Assembly: GCA_910574455.1 (NCBI GenBank)
Contig: CAJSYZ010000009.1
Span: 3,117,040-3,181,039 of the forward strand
Direction: 5' to 3'
Length of the DNA stretch: 64,000 nt
DNA from: Trichaptum fuscoviolaceum
Taxonomy: Eukaryota > Basidiomycota > Agaricomycetes > Hymenochaetales > Trichaptaceae
Shown: positions 34,265-45,992 of the stretch, one piece after another
Position numbering within the stretch: the stretch's first letter is position 1
How the letters are laid out: the number at the start of each line of letters is the position of its first letter
The notes under the pieces: generated by a model
Database searches by the model: none
Told to the model about the DNA's origin: nothing
The model's input: only the letters and a program-made list of their open reading frames with translations
Position numbers and translations under genes: made by a program

Positions 34265-35122
34265 CTACTCAATATCGAGCATTGGGAAGTGATGGATTAT
34301 TGTATCCGGTAAGGCCAAGGCATCTTGATTCAAGACGGAAGCAACAGCAAACGTGCTGTGCGCGTCGATTGCCGCATCTAATAGAGCAGATGCAAGTGAG
34401 AAGATGGTCAGCCTGAGTGACAACTTGAAAAGGATAACTTACAATGGACTTGAGCAGCCGACAGCTCAACTTCGGCCCAATTGCTCATCGTGACCAAGAC
34501 ATCTTTTTCGATGTTTGTCTGCAGGAGCCTGCCCGCCATCTCCTCCAGCTTTATAAACGGTTGCGGAAACTTGAACCAGAGACGGGGGTTCAGAAGCAGC
34601 TGGAGCCAAGTTGGCGTTCTTGGCCAGAAATCGGGGTAAACGAAGCGCGCCCAATCTGTCAAATCGACACAGGAGGATACGGGAATGTCAAATTTATTCC
34701 TGATGCGAGTCGCATCACCTGCCAATTAGTTCAGTTATGCCGCATAATGAGAGAAGAAATGGGATTGTCGTACCAGCGATTCCTGCTGACACTTTCCATA
34801 CAGTTTCATCACCTAATAATTGTTCCAATCTTGGGGGAAGAGCATTAAGTAGATGAGTCCGGAGGAGGAACACATGTTGCTGAACCGCGAGTTGGATGAG
34901 GTCCACGCGATATAGCTCTGGTGAGTTACTCGCCCATTCAATGTCGAGGGCAACGAAGCGTCGTTCCGGGGCATCCGGCAAGGAAGCATAGATGACGTCT
35001 ACGGCATTCTCCATCGTCGCGGTGGTCAGACATACTTCAGGAACAAGAGGTCCGAGTGTATAACTGCGAAGTTGAAGAAGAGGCGTTGGCGGAACCCCCA
35101 GGTAGTCGAGGAGATGTTGCAT
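34265..35122 (-). CDS. 3'-5' exonuclease domain protein (DEDD, RNase H fold)
   Basis: A Werner-type 3'-5' exonuclease. Three exons, 34774-35122, 34443-34718 and 34265-34377 (complement), join in frame and give 245 residues. Exo I is RFVALDIEWASNSPELYRVD (Asp-x-Glu), Exo II is in GIAGGDATRIRNKFDI (Asp), and Exo III is YAAIDAHSTFAVA (YxxxD), split by the second intron. So all four acidic DEDD positions and the Tyr are present. No helicase or HRDC domain was seen. Substrate, DNA or RNA, is unknown. It lies inside the 18.5-kb insertion and could be cargo or part of an older resident locus. An upstream exon is possible; the start is the first ATG of the frame. Confidence 0.8.
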
Positions 35123-35988
35123 CTGTTTGTGAAGCTGGCAAAAAGTCAGTGCAGTGATTTTGAGAGGAAATGGAAAGTAAGCACGATTTTTTGCATCCTA
35201 GATATCCTCCTTTGTGTCCAAGGAAGTCTTCGCGCGATGCGTACTCGAAGCACAGCATGGTCAATCAATAGGAGCATGTGGAGCCCCAACAGAATGTGAT
35301 AAAAGTTCATGGCGAAGGGTTGAATGGGTGGGTGGGTGGCGGGGGAGGGGCGACACCCACTCCGAGTTCACATTTATACAAAGCTCTTGCACGCATTTTT
35401 CTGATGCCTTATTCTTCTGGGAAAAGAAGAGAGGAATCTATCAGTGCATTATACTATGGCTCGGATAAACCTCAAGCTGAACTGACAGGAGAAAGAAGGA
35501 TTTCTTCTAGATGACTCGATTATGAGGCTTCTTTTCATTTTATGCACAAACAAACAAGAAAGTGAGTCAGGTTAACTCCGAAGAAGTCAGGAAGACATAG
35601 CCCACTGCACAAGAAGCTGTTCCATCAGCTCTAGAAGGCAAAGCCACGAGTAAGCCGTCATACAATCAGTCATCCCTGGATACAACTCGAAACCGGAACC
35701 ATGCCAATGTGGGAAATGGGATCAATGCATCCCAATCCGCTATGGAAGAAGTAGTTTAAATGAAGGAGCGTTTCTTGTCCTTAGAGCTGGGGGGATTGCG
35801 CTGTCGGCCGATAATCGACTTATTCTGCATATTGAAACCGAGCGATCTCCGTTTCGGCGGCAATGGTGGTGGCACAGAGGTGTTTGTCGAGGAATAGGAC
35901 ATGACTACTTGAACGATATCTAAGATGAAGTAATACTTTTTCCCGTTTGATGAATTCGCAATTTGCGTCGTGAGCTGCTTTGCCAACG
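35123..35988. other. Spacer within the large insertion
   Basis: No gene was found. A G-rich run (GGTGGGTGGCGGGGGAGGGG) occurs at about 35332-35351. Confidence 0.45.
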
Positions 35989-37070
35989 TCAGGTAGACTG
36001 TTTGACGCACCTCTCATCAATGAGCTCGAGCTCAAGGTTGCGGTACTCGAGGCATCGGACGCAAATACCGACACCGGAATTTCCGAAATCGATCCAGAGG
36101 ATGGGGTGGGGTGGGGAGGCTGATCCCATCGAGCTCGCCTTCGCGTTTGGTGATCTCGGGCTTCTTGACGTCCGCGTACAGGAAGAAGTCGCAGAAGAGC
36201 GCTTGAGCCTGCCTAGGGCTTGCGCTTTTGAACTCGATCCAAACATCCATACCACCGGGGTGCGAGAGCGCGGGGTCGAAACGCTCAAGATGGTTCGTCG
36301 CTGCGACGGGACGAGGAAGCGGCCAACAGCAGCGGCGACACCATCAAGTGCATTAAGAAGGCCAGAAAGAGAGAGCGTGTTCACGTCGGATAGAGTGTCA
36401 TATTTCTTGCTTTTCTTCTTCTTGCCAATTTCTTCATTGTCGTCATCATCGTCATCTTATCCTTGTTGTCGGACAACAAAGATCTCTTCTTCTTACCACC
36501 AGGAACACAGGTTGAGGACCCGTCGCGCGAAGTTGAGCGAGTGAATGCAGCGTCAAGGTCCTCGAGAAGGACAATACACGGGGCAGGCACACGGCCCATA
36601 AGCGACGACAACGTCACATCGTTCATCCAAAAAGCGGAACGTGAGATGGCGAGAATGTCGAGCATGAGCGCGCCAGCAAGGGCATGGATCAACGATGATC
36701 TGCCCAAGCCAGGGACACGATAGAGGAAATTGTCGCGACGAGAGTGGTTACCACGGTCGCGCACCACTGATTCAGAAAGAGAGGTTAAACTTTCAGTCGA
36801 TGTGTGGCACTTCATGTACATACCTTCTCTGATTGCAAGAAGTCCCTTGTGTCGGCAAGGAGCATCTCTTAAATCCCCGCCATGAGCCATGGAATCAGCG
36901 AAATAGATATGAATTTGATGGTCGTCTGGTGAGGCAAACTGGAAGCCTTTGAGCTCCTCATCTCCGAATGACTTGTCTCTAAAAGAAGACTTGCCCGGCA
37001 AGATGGTGCGCGCTGTCGTCTCGAACTCGTAAGCGTGCTGGCATTCTAAGCGCTTCAACAACCATAGCAT
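35989..37070 (-). pseudogene. BCS1-like AAA ATPase, decayed
   Basis: Resembles the fungal BCS1-type AAA family (mitochondrial inner-membrane chaperone for complex III, and its many basidiomycete paralogues). Family blocks are readable: RRDNFLYRVPGLGRSSLIHA (Walker A region), PAPCIVLLEDLDAAFTRS (Walker B, intact), and SLSGLLNALDGVAAAVGRFL. Then a frameshift near 36305-36312 moves the sensor-1 and arginine-finger block (VAATNHLERFDPALSHPGGM, then DVWIEFKSAS) into another frame. The Walker A lysine is Arg, and both usual arginines after PAL are His and Gly. No BCS1 N-terminal domain or membrane segment was recognised. The frameshift plus three lost key residues indicate a pseudogene. It lies inside the large insertion. 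Confidence 0.75.
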
Positions 37071-38443
37071 CAGCCAGTCATGTAGTTGTGTTCATCGGGT
37101 CATGAGCTATTGTTGCAATAGCGGATAACTACTAGGGCTACTTACCAGTCCCCACAACAATGAAAGTGTCTCCGGAAGTCTCTGGTTTCCAACCTGACCA
37201 TGGCTGTCAGTGGTGGTAGCGGACGACGGAGGGCCTGTGATGCCAGTGTCAGACCCCACGTGGGAAGTCATCATGTCGATGCTGGGTACTACTAGTAGCA
37301 GGAGTGCGATGGCAATGGTGGTGGTGCTGTCTGGCGGTGTTCCAGAATTGCACCATCTTGCGTGCGCTGTAAACGGTGTGAGCTAGGATTCTGTATCAAA
37401 TGGTATGTAAATAACGTGAAGTAAAAGGATTGAGAAGGAGAATAAACTCACCAGCCTTGAACTCCTGTGCCATGCTCGTGCAGACCTCTGTCTCCCATTC
37501 CGCCCAGATCTGTTACGACATAATTTAGTACAAAGTGCAGGAGAGCAGCGCATGGAAGATGTCATATGTGAAGGAGACAGCGCCAAGGTTGAAGAAAATG
37601 ACAAGCCTCAAGGTAGTGCAAGAGTATGAGATGAGAGAGTTTGTGCGCATGGTGGGGGAGTTGAGGAAGGGGCTCAGTCTGGGAAAAGGCGAGCGGCGAT
37701 GTCCACGTCGGGCTCTTGCTGACTCGGAGTCGGGAAAACAATACTACTACCAAGTTGCGTGTCTGTCTTTGAATCAAGGTTGGTCGCAAAGCCCATTTGA
37801 TCCAGCTCCTCCGTCGTCTGCCAGAAGGCAATAGCATAAGTCAAGCCGTCCAGTTCCCTCTGACCTAGAACGTCCCGAGAATAACAACCGGTCATTCCAT
37901 TAAAATTATTATACCTAATAGTTGTCGAGCAGAGCAGTTGTAGTAGTAGCCGGACCGACCTTCGCCCCTCAGGCTTAGTTTACTAGTACTAGTAGTTTCC
38001 GACTTCAAGCTGACCTCCGAGTCGGAAGAACTTCCGAGTCTGAGCCTGAGACCGAGTCGTGGGACTTCAAGTTCAGCTCAAAAGTTCAAGTTGCCGAACA
38101 GTGACCCGTAACGATGTTCGGTCTTCAGGTTGGTAGACCCGGATTCGAGCCAGTCGTGAATTTATCAAGCAGTAATTAGAGCATCACTGGTGCCAGTGAG
38201 TCCAAGTCCGACTCGGAATAGTTAGTAAACAATTCATATCGTTTTTTATTTACATACAGTCATACAACAACTTGAATACCGATGCACAGAAAACACAAGT
38301 ATAAGGTCGACGAACACAGAACAGGAGACAAACATACAAAGACACAACTTGAATACTAGTGGTATGCACTGGTATGAGGTAATACTACGAAAAGAAAACA
38401 GTTAGAAATAGTATGAGTACAAGCCTGAGTCCTCACTGGCAGG
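37071..38443. other. Spacer rich in recurring short words
   Basis: Minus-strand open fragments at 37383-37604 and 37562-37895 may be further remains of the BCS1-like gene or an unrelated gene; I do not recognise them. At 37720-38220 words such as ACTCGGAGTC, CTTCAAGTTCA, ACTAGTACTAGTAGT and TGCCAGTGAGTC recur densely. Confidence 0.4.
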
Positions 38444-38797
38444 CTACTTCGTCTGACTCCGAGTCTGCGGTTTAAGTGAATTAAAAGGTTCCAATGCTGC
38501 TCGTTCCCGCTCAACCTTGTGGTGCTCCTCATTAAACCACGCTTTCCATGTACTCGAGCCCTTGTTAGCCCTAGTTACCTTAATCTGTGGATGATATTCC
38601 GCAAGTTCCGACATCACTGCATCATCCTTTTGTGATTCGAATCCGAAATGAATATCACCGTAACCGGAGGTGCGCATCTCCGACAATTGTTGCCAAATAC
38701 AGTGGCTGAGTGGCGTGAGCCTGAGAAGTCTGGCTTCAAGTTCAGATTCAAGTTCCGCATTTAGTAGCCTGACTACCCCATGCCCTGCCAGTGGCAT
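38444..38797 (-). CDS. Hypothetical protein
   Basis: An open frame of 117 residues without a recognised domain. It contains a basic, helical C-terminal half (QIKVTRANKGSSTWKAWFNE, then EHHKVERERAALEPF). It lies among the recurring short words and within the large insertion. It might be an exon of a larger broken gene. Confidence that it is a real gene is low. Confidence 0.3.
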   Translation of the reverse strand: MPLAGHGVVRLLNAELESELEARLLRLTPLSHCIWQQLSEMRTSGYGDIHFGFESQKDDAVMSELAEYHPQIKVTRANKGSSTWKAWFNEEHHKVERERAALEPFNSLKPQTRSQTK

Positions 38798-39256
38798 CGA
38801 CGTATTGTGTCTTTGTCTACTATACTCTGTAGTACTGTACTCTAGTAGTACTCAAGGTTGTTCTTTTCAACAGCTTGAAGCCCTCTCACCTTAAAGTCGA
38901 AGTCCCTGCCACCTAAATTTTAGTTCAGAGGCTGCCACTGGCGGTACTCAGGCTGGCGGTGAGTCAACCAGTCTCCTAGTTCAACTTCATCCGCTGACTG
39001 AGATCTTCAAACTTCAAGTTGTAGCCTGAGTAGTACTATCTACTACTACTAGTATACTGGCAACTTGATCTCTAAATTTGAACCGAAGTTCAAGATACTA
39101 CTATTCGGTTCCGACGACTCGGAGTCGGACTCGGAGTTGGTAGGCTCACAGCTACTATACTATTGCACCAGTTTTAACTCCATTTTGAAGCTGTTGGAGA
39201 AAGCGAAACAACCTCCTATCAGGCTTCAAGTCACAGTTTTGTTCAAAATATCCAAA

Positions 39257-41498
39257 ATGTCCAGTGAGCCTGAGTTTGAGTCGAACCCCCTTGTTGGTTC
39301 TGACAATAGCTAAATTGTAGATAAAAGGAAACATGAGACAGTTGAGGAACGCACATCTGCCCCGCGGGCGAGATCAAATCATGGAGGTCGAGGCAACTGG
39401 GGGCACCAATCGCGCCCCCCGTCGCAAATTCCAGACTGGGTTAGAGCGTACGCACATAGATCTTCGAACAACCCTTCAGCTGGGAGTCATGGCTCTCTTC
39501 AAGAACGCATTTTCCCCGGCCCTGCAAGTCCGAGTCCTAATAGCCGACCTCAGGCTCTTGAAGATCGCATTTCTGCCGGCCCTCCAAAACGGAGTAGTGG
39601 TAGCCAACGTCCGAGTCTTCAAGATCGCATTTCAACTCGGAGTCCTAGTAGCCACCATCACAATGAACCTGAAGGTACTCCTGCCAGTGACAGCAAAAGG
39701 CGTAAAGTTGAGGAGGACGAAACGCCGAGTCATCGGGCACCGTTCCCGGTATCTGTTCCACCACCATCAAGGCCACCATCATCACTGCCCGATAATGTGA
39801 GTGGCGTCACGGGACCTGGCAGTTTTGTCCAAACACCTTCCACTGGCGGAGATCGCGGAGATAGTATAGGTAGTATAGGTGAACTGCTTAAAAATATGGC
39901 ACAAAGTGCTTCGCACACTGGCATAGAAGGCAACGAGTCGGTTCGCTCGACTTCAGGCCATCCAGGCCTTTCATCGGATGATAGGATTGCGAGTTTGGAG
40001 GGTCAGGTTGATACGATGAAAAAAACTCTTAGCAAGATATCTTCTTATGTCGATCTCTTGACTAGTAATGTTGCTGGGGTAAGTAATAGGATCATGTTTC
40101 GAAAAAGAACGTCTAATAACCTACGCTTGTTAGTCACGGGCAGCAGGCGACGCTGTTAGAGTAAGGAAGACCTTGGATAGTCTAAGGTTCTTCTTCATGG
40201 AATCCTCCGCAATTGTCCTTGGGTTCAAAGATTCGGACATACAGAAATGCCTTGACAGCCGGAGCACTGAAGATCCCTTCGGTTCCTACTACTTCGAGGT
40301 GAACGAGGGCGCGTTTCAGAAAATCATGAATAAATACTACCGACTTCATTCTCGCAACGGCTCGGAAGGTCTTAGAGAACTGCTATCTCAATATGGACAT
40401 TATAGAGAAGAGAAGGCAGTAGGGTTTTTCGCAGTATTGAACTCATACGATAGGGATGCCGAAAATCTTAAGGCTTTCCAATTCTTCATACCGCTCTTCC
40501 AGGCCTACTACGACGTAATCTACGAACTCATCGCAATCATTGACGCCGATCTCCAAAGAATGTCAGTCGACATCTCTAAGATTCTCGTGGCTCAATCTCA
40601 GCCTCCCAATCGTCGTCGTCCCGATCTTCGGCCCCTGACATTGAGGCCATTCTATCAACCGATATCGGAAGCAGGGAGTTTGCAATCGAAATACAATACG
40701 CCTGCGGTTAGACAGCTTCATTTTCAGCCCCAGCAAACTGAGGTCAATCAAACGCTACTACAGTTTGACAACACGCAGAAATCTTGGGAAATGGCGATTA
40801 ATCTGTGCAATATTCACGACGCATTCTTCCAGAGGAGGGATGCATTTGCTGTTACCTCCAACGACTATGCAATTATTTTCGAGGCAAGAGATATTCTGGA
40901 GCTTTTGGAAAACGCCGAAGCAGCAATTTTGGCAGATAATTCTGCTGACAAGATTCAATATTGCTTCCAGGAATTGGATTATCTTCAGAGGAGATTGATA
41001 GGAGCGCTTAGGATTGTCAAGAGATGGTTGCAAATTGCCTCCACAAAGGGTCTTTTCGATGTCGTCATGCAGAATGGGAAAGGCGTGGTCATAAAAGGGC
41101 TCTTAAACAAGATCATACATCAAGGGCAGGAGTCGACTGATGCTGTCCTTGATTCTATTGATATGTTAGCAGCCTATAACAGGGACGGATTGGAGGCCTA
41201 TCAAACGAACTTGAAGGGCAAGGGGAAGGAAAGACAGGACACGGCAGCATCGACGTCAGCAGGGTCCTTAGATAGCCAGACGACTCGAACAACTTTCTTG
41301 CAGGAGGCGGACATGCACAGATACCAAATGTATCTGATGGAGGCGGTGTGCTCGTCATTCGATAGACAAACCCCGAAGGGCATCGCGATGAAAATTGATA
41401 TTAAAGAAGTTCTAGGGTATCGCAATTATTTAGAATTGGCGATAAAGTCAAAGGATGACTCCAAGCCTTCAAGTCCTCAAGGTCGCCTCAACTACTAG
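39257..41498 (+). CDS. Unknown protein with SLQDRIS-type repeats and helical C-terminal domain
   Basis: I do not recognise a named family. The last exon (40134-41498) encodes about 450 mainly helical residues, for example VGFFAVLNSYDRDAENLKAF and FEARDILELLENAEAAIL. The preceding exon, ending at 40078 before a GT donor, is Ser/Pro-rich with three 20-residue repeats (LQERIF, LEDRIS, LQDRIS), a basic patch KRRKVEED that could be a nuclear signal, and a coiled-coil-like end (IASLEGQVDTMKKTLSKISS). Upstream, MSSEPEFESNPLVGSDNS is in the same frame but is followed by a TAA at 39311-39313. Either a very short intron removes it or the gene starts further in or is broken. It lies inside the large insertion. 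Confidence 0.55.
39495..39674 (+). repeat. Three 60-bp tandem repeats within coding DNA
   Basis: CTCTTCAAGAACGCAT (39495), CTCTTGAAGATCGCAT (39555) and GTCTTCAAGATCGCAT (39615) start three diverged units exactly 60 bases apart. Each encodes a 20-residue unit with the core L-[QE]-[DE]-R-I-[SF]. Short LxDRIS-type motifs are common in low-complexity proteins of Agaricomycetes. Confidence 0.85.
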
Positions 41499-41731
41499 CC
41501 GAATTAGCCCTCTCGTAGGTGGTGGGTTGACAATGGACACAGTATGCTTGCATCTCCAGTTTCTCCCTTTGTTGCTTTGAGATTTGTTGATAATTATATT
41601 ACCTCGAACAATGAATACCATGATGTCGTCGCCGCTGGCTCTGGCAATGTAAACTGTACAACAAGTCTCAATACACTTTGTAGTACTATGTGGCAACTTG
41701 AATGTGCTAACGGAAGAGTTTAACTTAGTAA

Positions 41732-44700
41732 TTATTGTCTAGCTTCGTACAGTGTTTGGTGCATGTGCATGTCAGCAAATCGGTTAACATAGAATCTATC
41801 ATAAAAATCCAGGGTCTCCTCAGGTGTCAATGACTTTGGAGGACATTCATCACCCTTCGGAACCCCCAGGAGGTGGGCCAAACGGAGGATGTCCCCTACA
41901 TCTATCACAGATTGCTTCGGAGCCTTGCAGTCGCGGTGATAGCGACATCTGCCACTGGCATTCACTCCAGTACAGCATCCGACACAGGTGGTAGAGCTCT
42001 CTAACTCATACTCCGGTTCGACTATCCACATTCTTGTTTTCAGGTCGGGTGAATCTCCAACACGCTTGAAAAATTGGACGAGAGCGCAGTCCTGACGTTC
42101 CCCTTTAGCGGTGAAGGAAAAAAGAAGCATAACCCGGGCAACTCTCATTCCTGCAAACCCCTTTATGCAGGAGCTAACTCGAACAAGGACTGCATCACGT
42201 CTTGCTTTTCCGCGCCAAGAGGGATTGGACCTGATCGCCTCCCTCATTGCTTGTTCTATAGGGATCGATTCGCCATGGTAGGCAAAGAAAGCAGTGGCTG
42301 AATGGAATATTGAAAAGTCATTGCTTGTGTCCAATTCAACTGCTGGTTGGGCTCTGCCAGAGGAGCCCCTTGAGTTGGAGATGTGATTCTCGTACTTGTT
42401 GAATAAGTATTTTTTTATGAGCTGTCGGAGCTGTCGGAGCTCTGGATGACCTTTTATCGCCGCAAGCGTGTTGAGCTGTTTAGGATACACCTTACTGGAC
42501 TCTGCAAGGATGACAACAAAGAAGTCAGATGTGCAACACCAAAGCATGGGTTACCAAGTAATACCCACGTTGCTTGGAAGCCATTAAGATCAAGCTCAAA
42601 GGGTCATTTCTGCCACCCAAGCGGATCTGGCGTTCAGCATGTAGTATGCCATGAACCGCAAGATGATGTGGCCCATACACTACGTTTTCGGGATCTTCCA
42701 GGTCTGCAATTTCGTTGAGTTCATTATTGCCCACAATGTCATCGAAGAAGTCCTCTGTATCATCAGCTGCGCCAGCTACGGGTGTATCATGATGGTGCAT
42801 CTGCTCCTTCCGAATTCGGGTCCTCTCAGCGTCATCTGTCTCCGACTCTGACATATTCCTGCGCAGAACATCTTGCAAAGCTCTCCATGAAGCCTCAGCC
42901 AGAGGACTTTCCAGCATTCCACGCCTCTTGAAGTCTGCCCTCGATGCAATAAGTTTACTGAGACGTTGGTTTGCTGTGATCATCTGACCCAAAGGATCAT
43001 TTCTGTTTGAGCGTCGCCACGTTTCCTTGACCGCGTAAATGTGTTTATTCTCTGTGATTGATGAGCACAGCCCGCTTGGTGCAGCGAAGAGAGGGATCAT
43101 TGTAGGATAGTGAATCATGGCATGCTGTCGTGGAAGTGAGAAGTTATCCCGGATGCCCTTAGCTATGAATATTTTGCGATATTGATGATAGTGATCCAGA
43201 GAGGCTTTAATCTGATCAAGAGTTGAGGCTGTAATCGTGTACCGACGCACAAAGGTAACAGAAGTCCAGAAATGCACTCAATGCGTGAACTATATCATCA
43301 TGTACAATGCCCACAATAGCCGGAAGATACACCTAGTAAGCGGATTGCATCAGATATCAGCAAACCACCACCTCAAACAAGATCATGATGAAAATACCAC
43401 ATACTTTCATAAGTGCCTTTGAATCATTACCTGTCCATTGCTTGAAGCCTCGACCTTCGGGAAATCTGCGAAGTCCGGGAAAAGGAGCAGCAACTCTGAT
43501 TCTACGTGAAAGTTAGCAATGGTATTCACACGACTTGTAAGGGAATAGTACCTTTTATCCACAATATCCAGCTCTGTTGTGGTCATGCTCTGGCAAATCC
43601 ACTCGACAAGATGATCCTTGAACACGCCTTTGATGATTTGGTGCAGTAAGTCTGGAGAAATGAGATCGCATATATCTGCACGCGGAAAATCATTGGTGAA
43701 GGGCTACGGGACATAGTTCAAGTTGCGGTAAGTGCATCTAATGGACAACTTGAAGTTGGAACACATACGACGATATCTTGGTGGAACCCATACTCCTTAC
43801 GAATTGTGGCTCTACTTATGCTATTGTCATCCACCTGTTCTATCAATCGTTCGTGCAGCTCTTTTGTTCGAGGATTTGTAACAAATTCCGGATTATCTAG
43901 GTTCTTGTGAGGTGCTGTACATCTATATAGTAGCCGCATTAAGCCATTTCCTCGAACTCAAGTCGGATGTGATTTTTGGAAAGGACAATACTTACTTGCA
44001 GCACCATCCAGTGCATATTGCGCATAGACTCACCTGTTCCGGATAATCGGCTATATACGAGCCGAGTCCGAGAACCGACCTACGCAAGTGACCATCAGGG
44101 CACCGGAAAATGGTTTGTTCGTTGTTTATGGACATTGCGCTCTTCAGTGGTCTCAAGATTCTCGATATAGATGAATGAAAGACTTGATGTCGAAAGCGGC
44201 GGAATTCATCCGACTTTTCGTACTGCCGTTCAGCTGCAAAGCATCAGAACACAAATGGATAGCTCAGTTTTTGACACACACTCTTTGGTATTGCTAGAAA
44301 TGCTACGAGCTGGACTGTATTCAGCTTTTGGGACCGCCGGGCCTTGTTAGATACATTTCCTATTGAAAGATATAACGGATAATATTCGTTGTTGCCAGTT
44401 CCAACGGAGACTGTTGTCTTGTCGCTCCCTAAGATGACCGGAACGAACATAGACCCATGGACCGCTTTATCTTCGGCGAAGATTTTGTTCTAAGTCAAGG
44501 ATTATCAATACACTTCTTCCAACTTTGAATGCTGCATGATTCATGACTTACAGCCTGTTCCCAAGCAAAGTTTCCGGACATGTAGTTTCTGAAGACTCGT
44601 TCTTTGTTGTCATCAGAGTCCTCCTTCGGCTGATACTCACGAAACGGGACATAGTCGAATTCGCCTTCCAACGCCGGATTGTCCACCAAATTCCGGATCA

Positions 44701-45720
44701 CTTCCAAAGGATCCCGATACCATACATCATATTCTTTCCTCTTCCATGACTCGGTGTTCTCGTTTGTTGCCTTTTGGCTATGATCGTCCGTGTAGAAGTT
44801 ACTAAAGGATTTCCAAGACACATCACCGACTTTCGTAGCATCAATGGCGTTATACATTTTTTGCGCATCTCCATCGAGTAGCGTACTAGTTGAACCCAGA
44901 TCCAAGTCATCGTCAGGCAATGTCGCATCCAATTCGGAACATCCGCAAGATTTTACATTCTCCGCCTCCTGAATCAGCTGATAAGCCTTCATGATTCCCA
45001 GAAGCTTTGTTATGTTCCCAGCAGACATTTGCTCTTCCCGATAGAGAAAATCTGCGAGCTCAAAATCTGCTCGGCACGAATATGGAAACCAGTCATTTGA
45101 CGCAGATTCGTTTCGCGGAGCGGGTGAGTCTTCGTATTCTAAGAAGTTCCCTTCTGCATCACATGGAGTGGCTGCACAATGTTTGGTGTCAAAATGCTAC
45201 AGTAAACCGGGAACAATTGATTTGGCGCGCACCATTCAAGTATCTGTGATACACCTTCAAGTTATCCTCGCTCTCCTTATAATCTCCAATGTCGGAATCC
45301 AAGTCTTCAGAACGGCCACTGTCACTTCCGGTGACAGAATGGGACAGAGAATCAGGTCTGTCCAAATCTTGAAGCAGCTCGTCTCGGCCTATACTGAGCA
45401 TCGAGATATCCTGTGTAAGCATGGAAATATCGTAATCGTAGGAGTCAGAGCCGCTCTCAAGATGACCCTCTGATGGAAGTTCGGACGACCTCAGGAGAGC
45501 TTCAAGTTGAGGACTTGGAGCTCGTATGGGTCGAATAGGTGACGATTCATATTCATGACCACAGGCAGAAGAATTTGCCAAGAATGACGTCGGATGAGCT
45601 GAATATTTCATGTCTTGCTCTTCCAGATTGACTCTTGAACATCCTACTACAGCCAGGCAAGGTGCATCGAATAGTTGGTGGAAAATGAAAGGGATCGTGC
45701 TTTTTCCGTGTCGCTGGCAT
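41732..45720 (-). CDS. Plavaka-type transposase
   Basis: A nearly full-length Plavaka-family transposase with many short introns. Blocks from N to C terminus: IRCTLPGCSRMFKSQSGRAR (zinc finger), WYRDPLEVIRNLVDNPALEG, NFAWEQA / NKIFAEDKAVHGSMFVPVIL (then GSDKTTVSVGTG, the catalytic Asp region), FRCPDGHLRRSVLGLGSYIA, CTAPHKNLDNPE, ISPDLLHQIIKGVFKDHLVE (Asp and His of the core), SLPRQHAMIHYPTMIPLFAA (then PSGLCSSITENKHIYAVKET) and a C-terminal tail ending MHQTLYEARQ. The zinc finger runs into a frameshift at about 45611. The long downstream frame starts MKYSAHPTSF, so it is either a shortened protein starting there or damaged. The divergent gene at 45993 is its usual type of companion. Confidence 0.75.
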
Positions 45721-45992
45721 CAACTTGAATGTAACCTCAGTAGTAGTACACGTCGACAATTGGGACTCACAGCTGAGCCTCACTGGCACTGGCAGGCTGC
45801 TAGCACTGGCAGTGAGTCGGACTCGGAGTGCCAGTGAACTTGAACCTGAGTTAAAATTAGTCATAGAGTAGTCACGGTAGTAGTGGGCGTAAATTTTCAA
45901 CTTGTCTAAGATAGACGCCCCCGCCTCCCTGATCTTGAACTTGCACCTTCGACACATCTTATCATCATACAAGTCTCAAAACACTGCACAAA
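45721..45992. promoter_or_regulatory. Divergent promoter of the Plavaka gene pair
   Basis: 272 bases separate the start codons of the minus-strand transposase and the plus-strand companion gene, so both promoters must lie here. The stretch 45770-45850 consists mostly of the words CACTGGCACTGGCAG, GAGTCGGACTCGGAGT and TGCCAGTGAACTTGAAC. No specific box can be named. Confidence 0.4.

Noticed and set aside
36032..36250. A separate small minus-strand gene
   Set aside because: It is the frame-shifted continuation of the BCS1-like pseudogene (DVWIEFKSAS block).
38120..38175. tRNA-like TTCGAG context
   Set aside because: The surrounding bases do not form an acceptor stem or anticodon arm; no tRNA could be folded.
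39495..39674. A CRISPR-like array
   Set aside because: The 60-bp units are contiguous coding repeats without spacers, in a eukaryotic genome.
39333..39800. Open frame rich in Ala, Val and His
   Set aside because: It is out of frame with the SLQDRIS-repeat protein, which joins the downstream exons and explains the 60-bp repeats.
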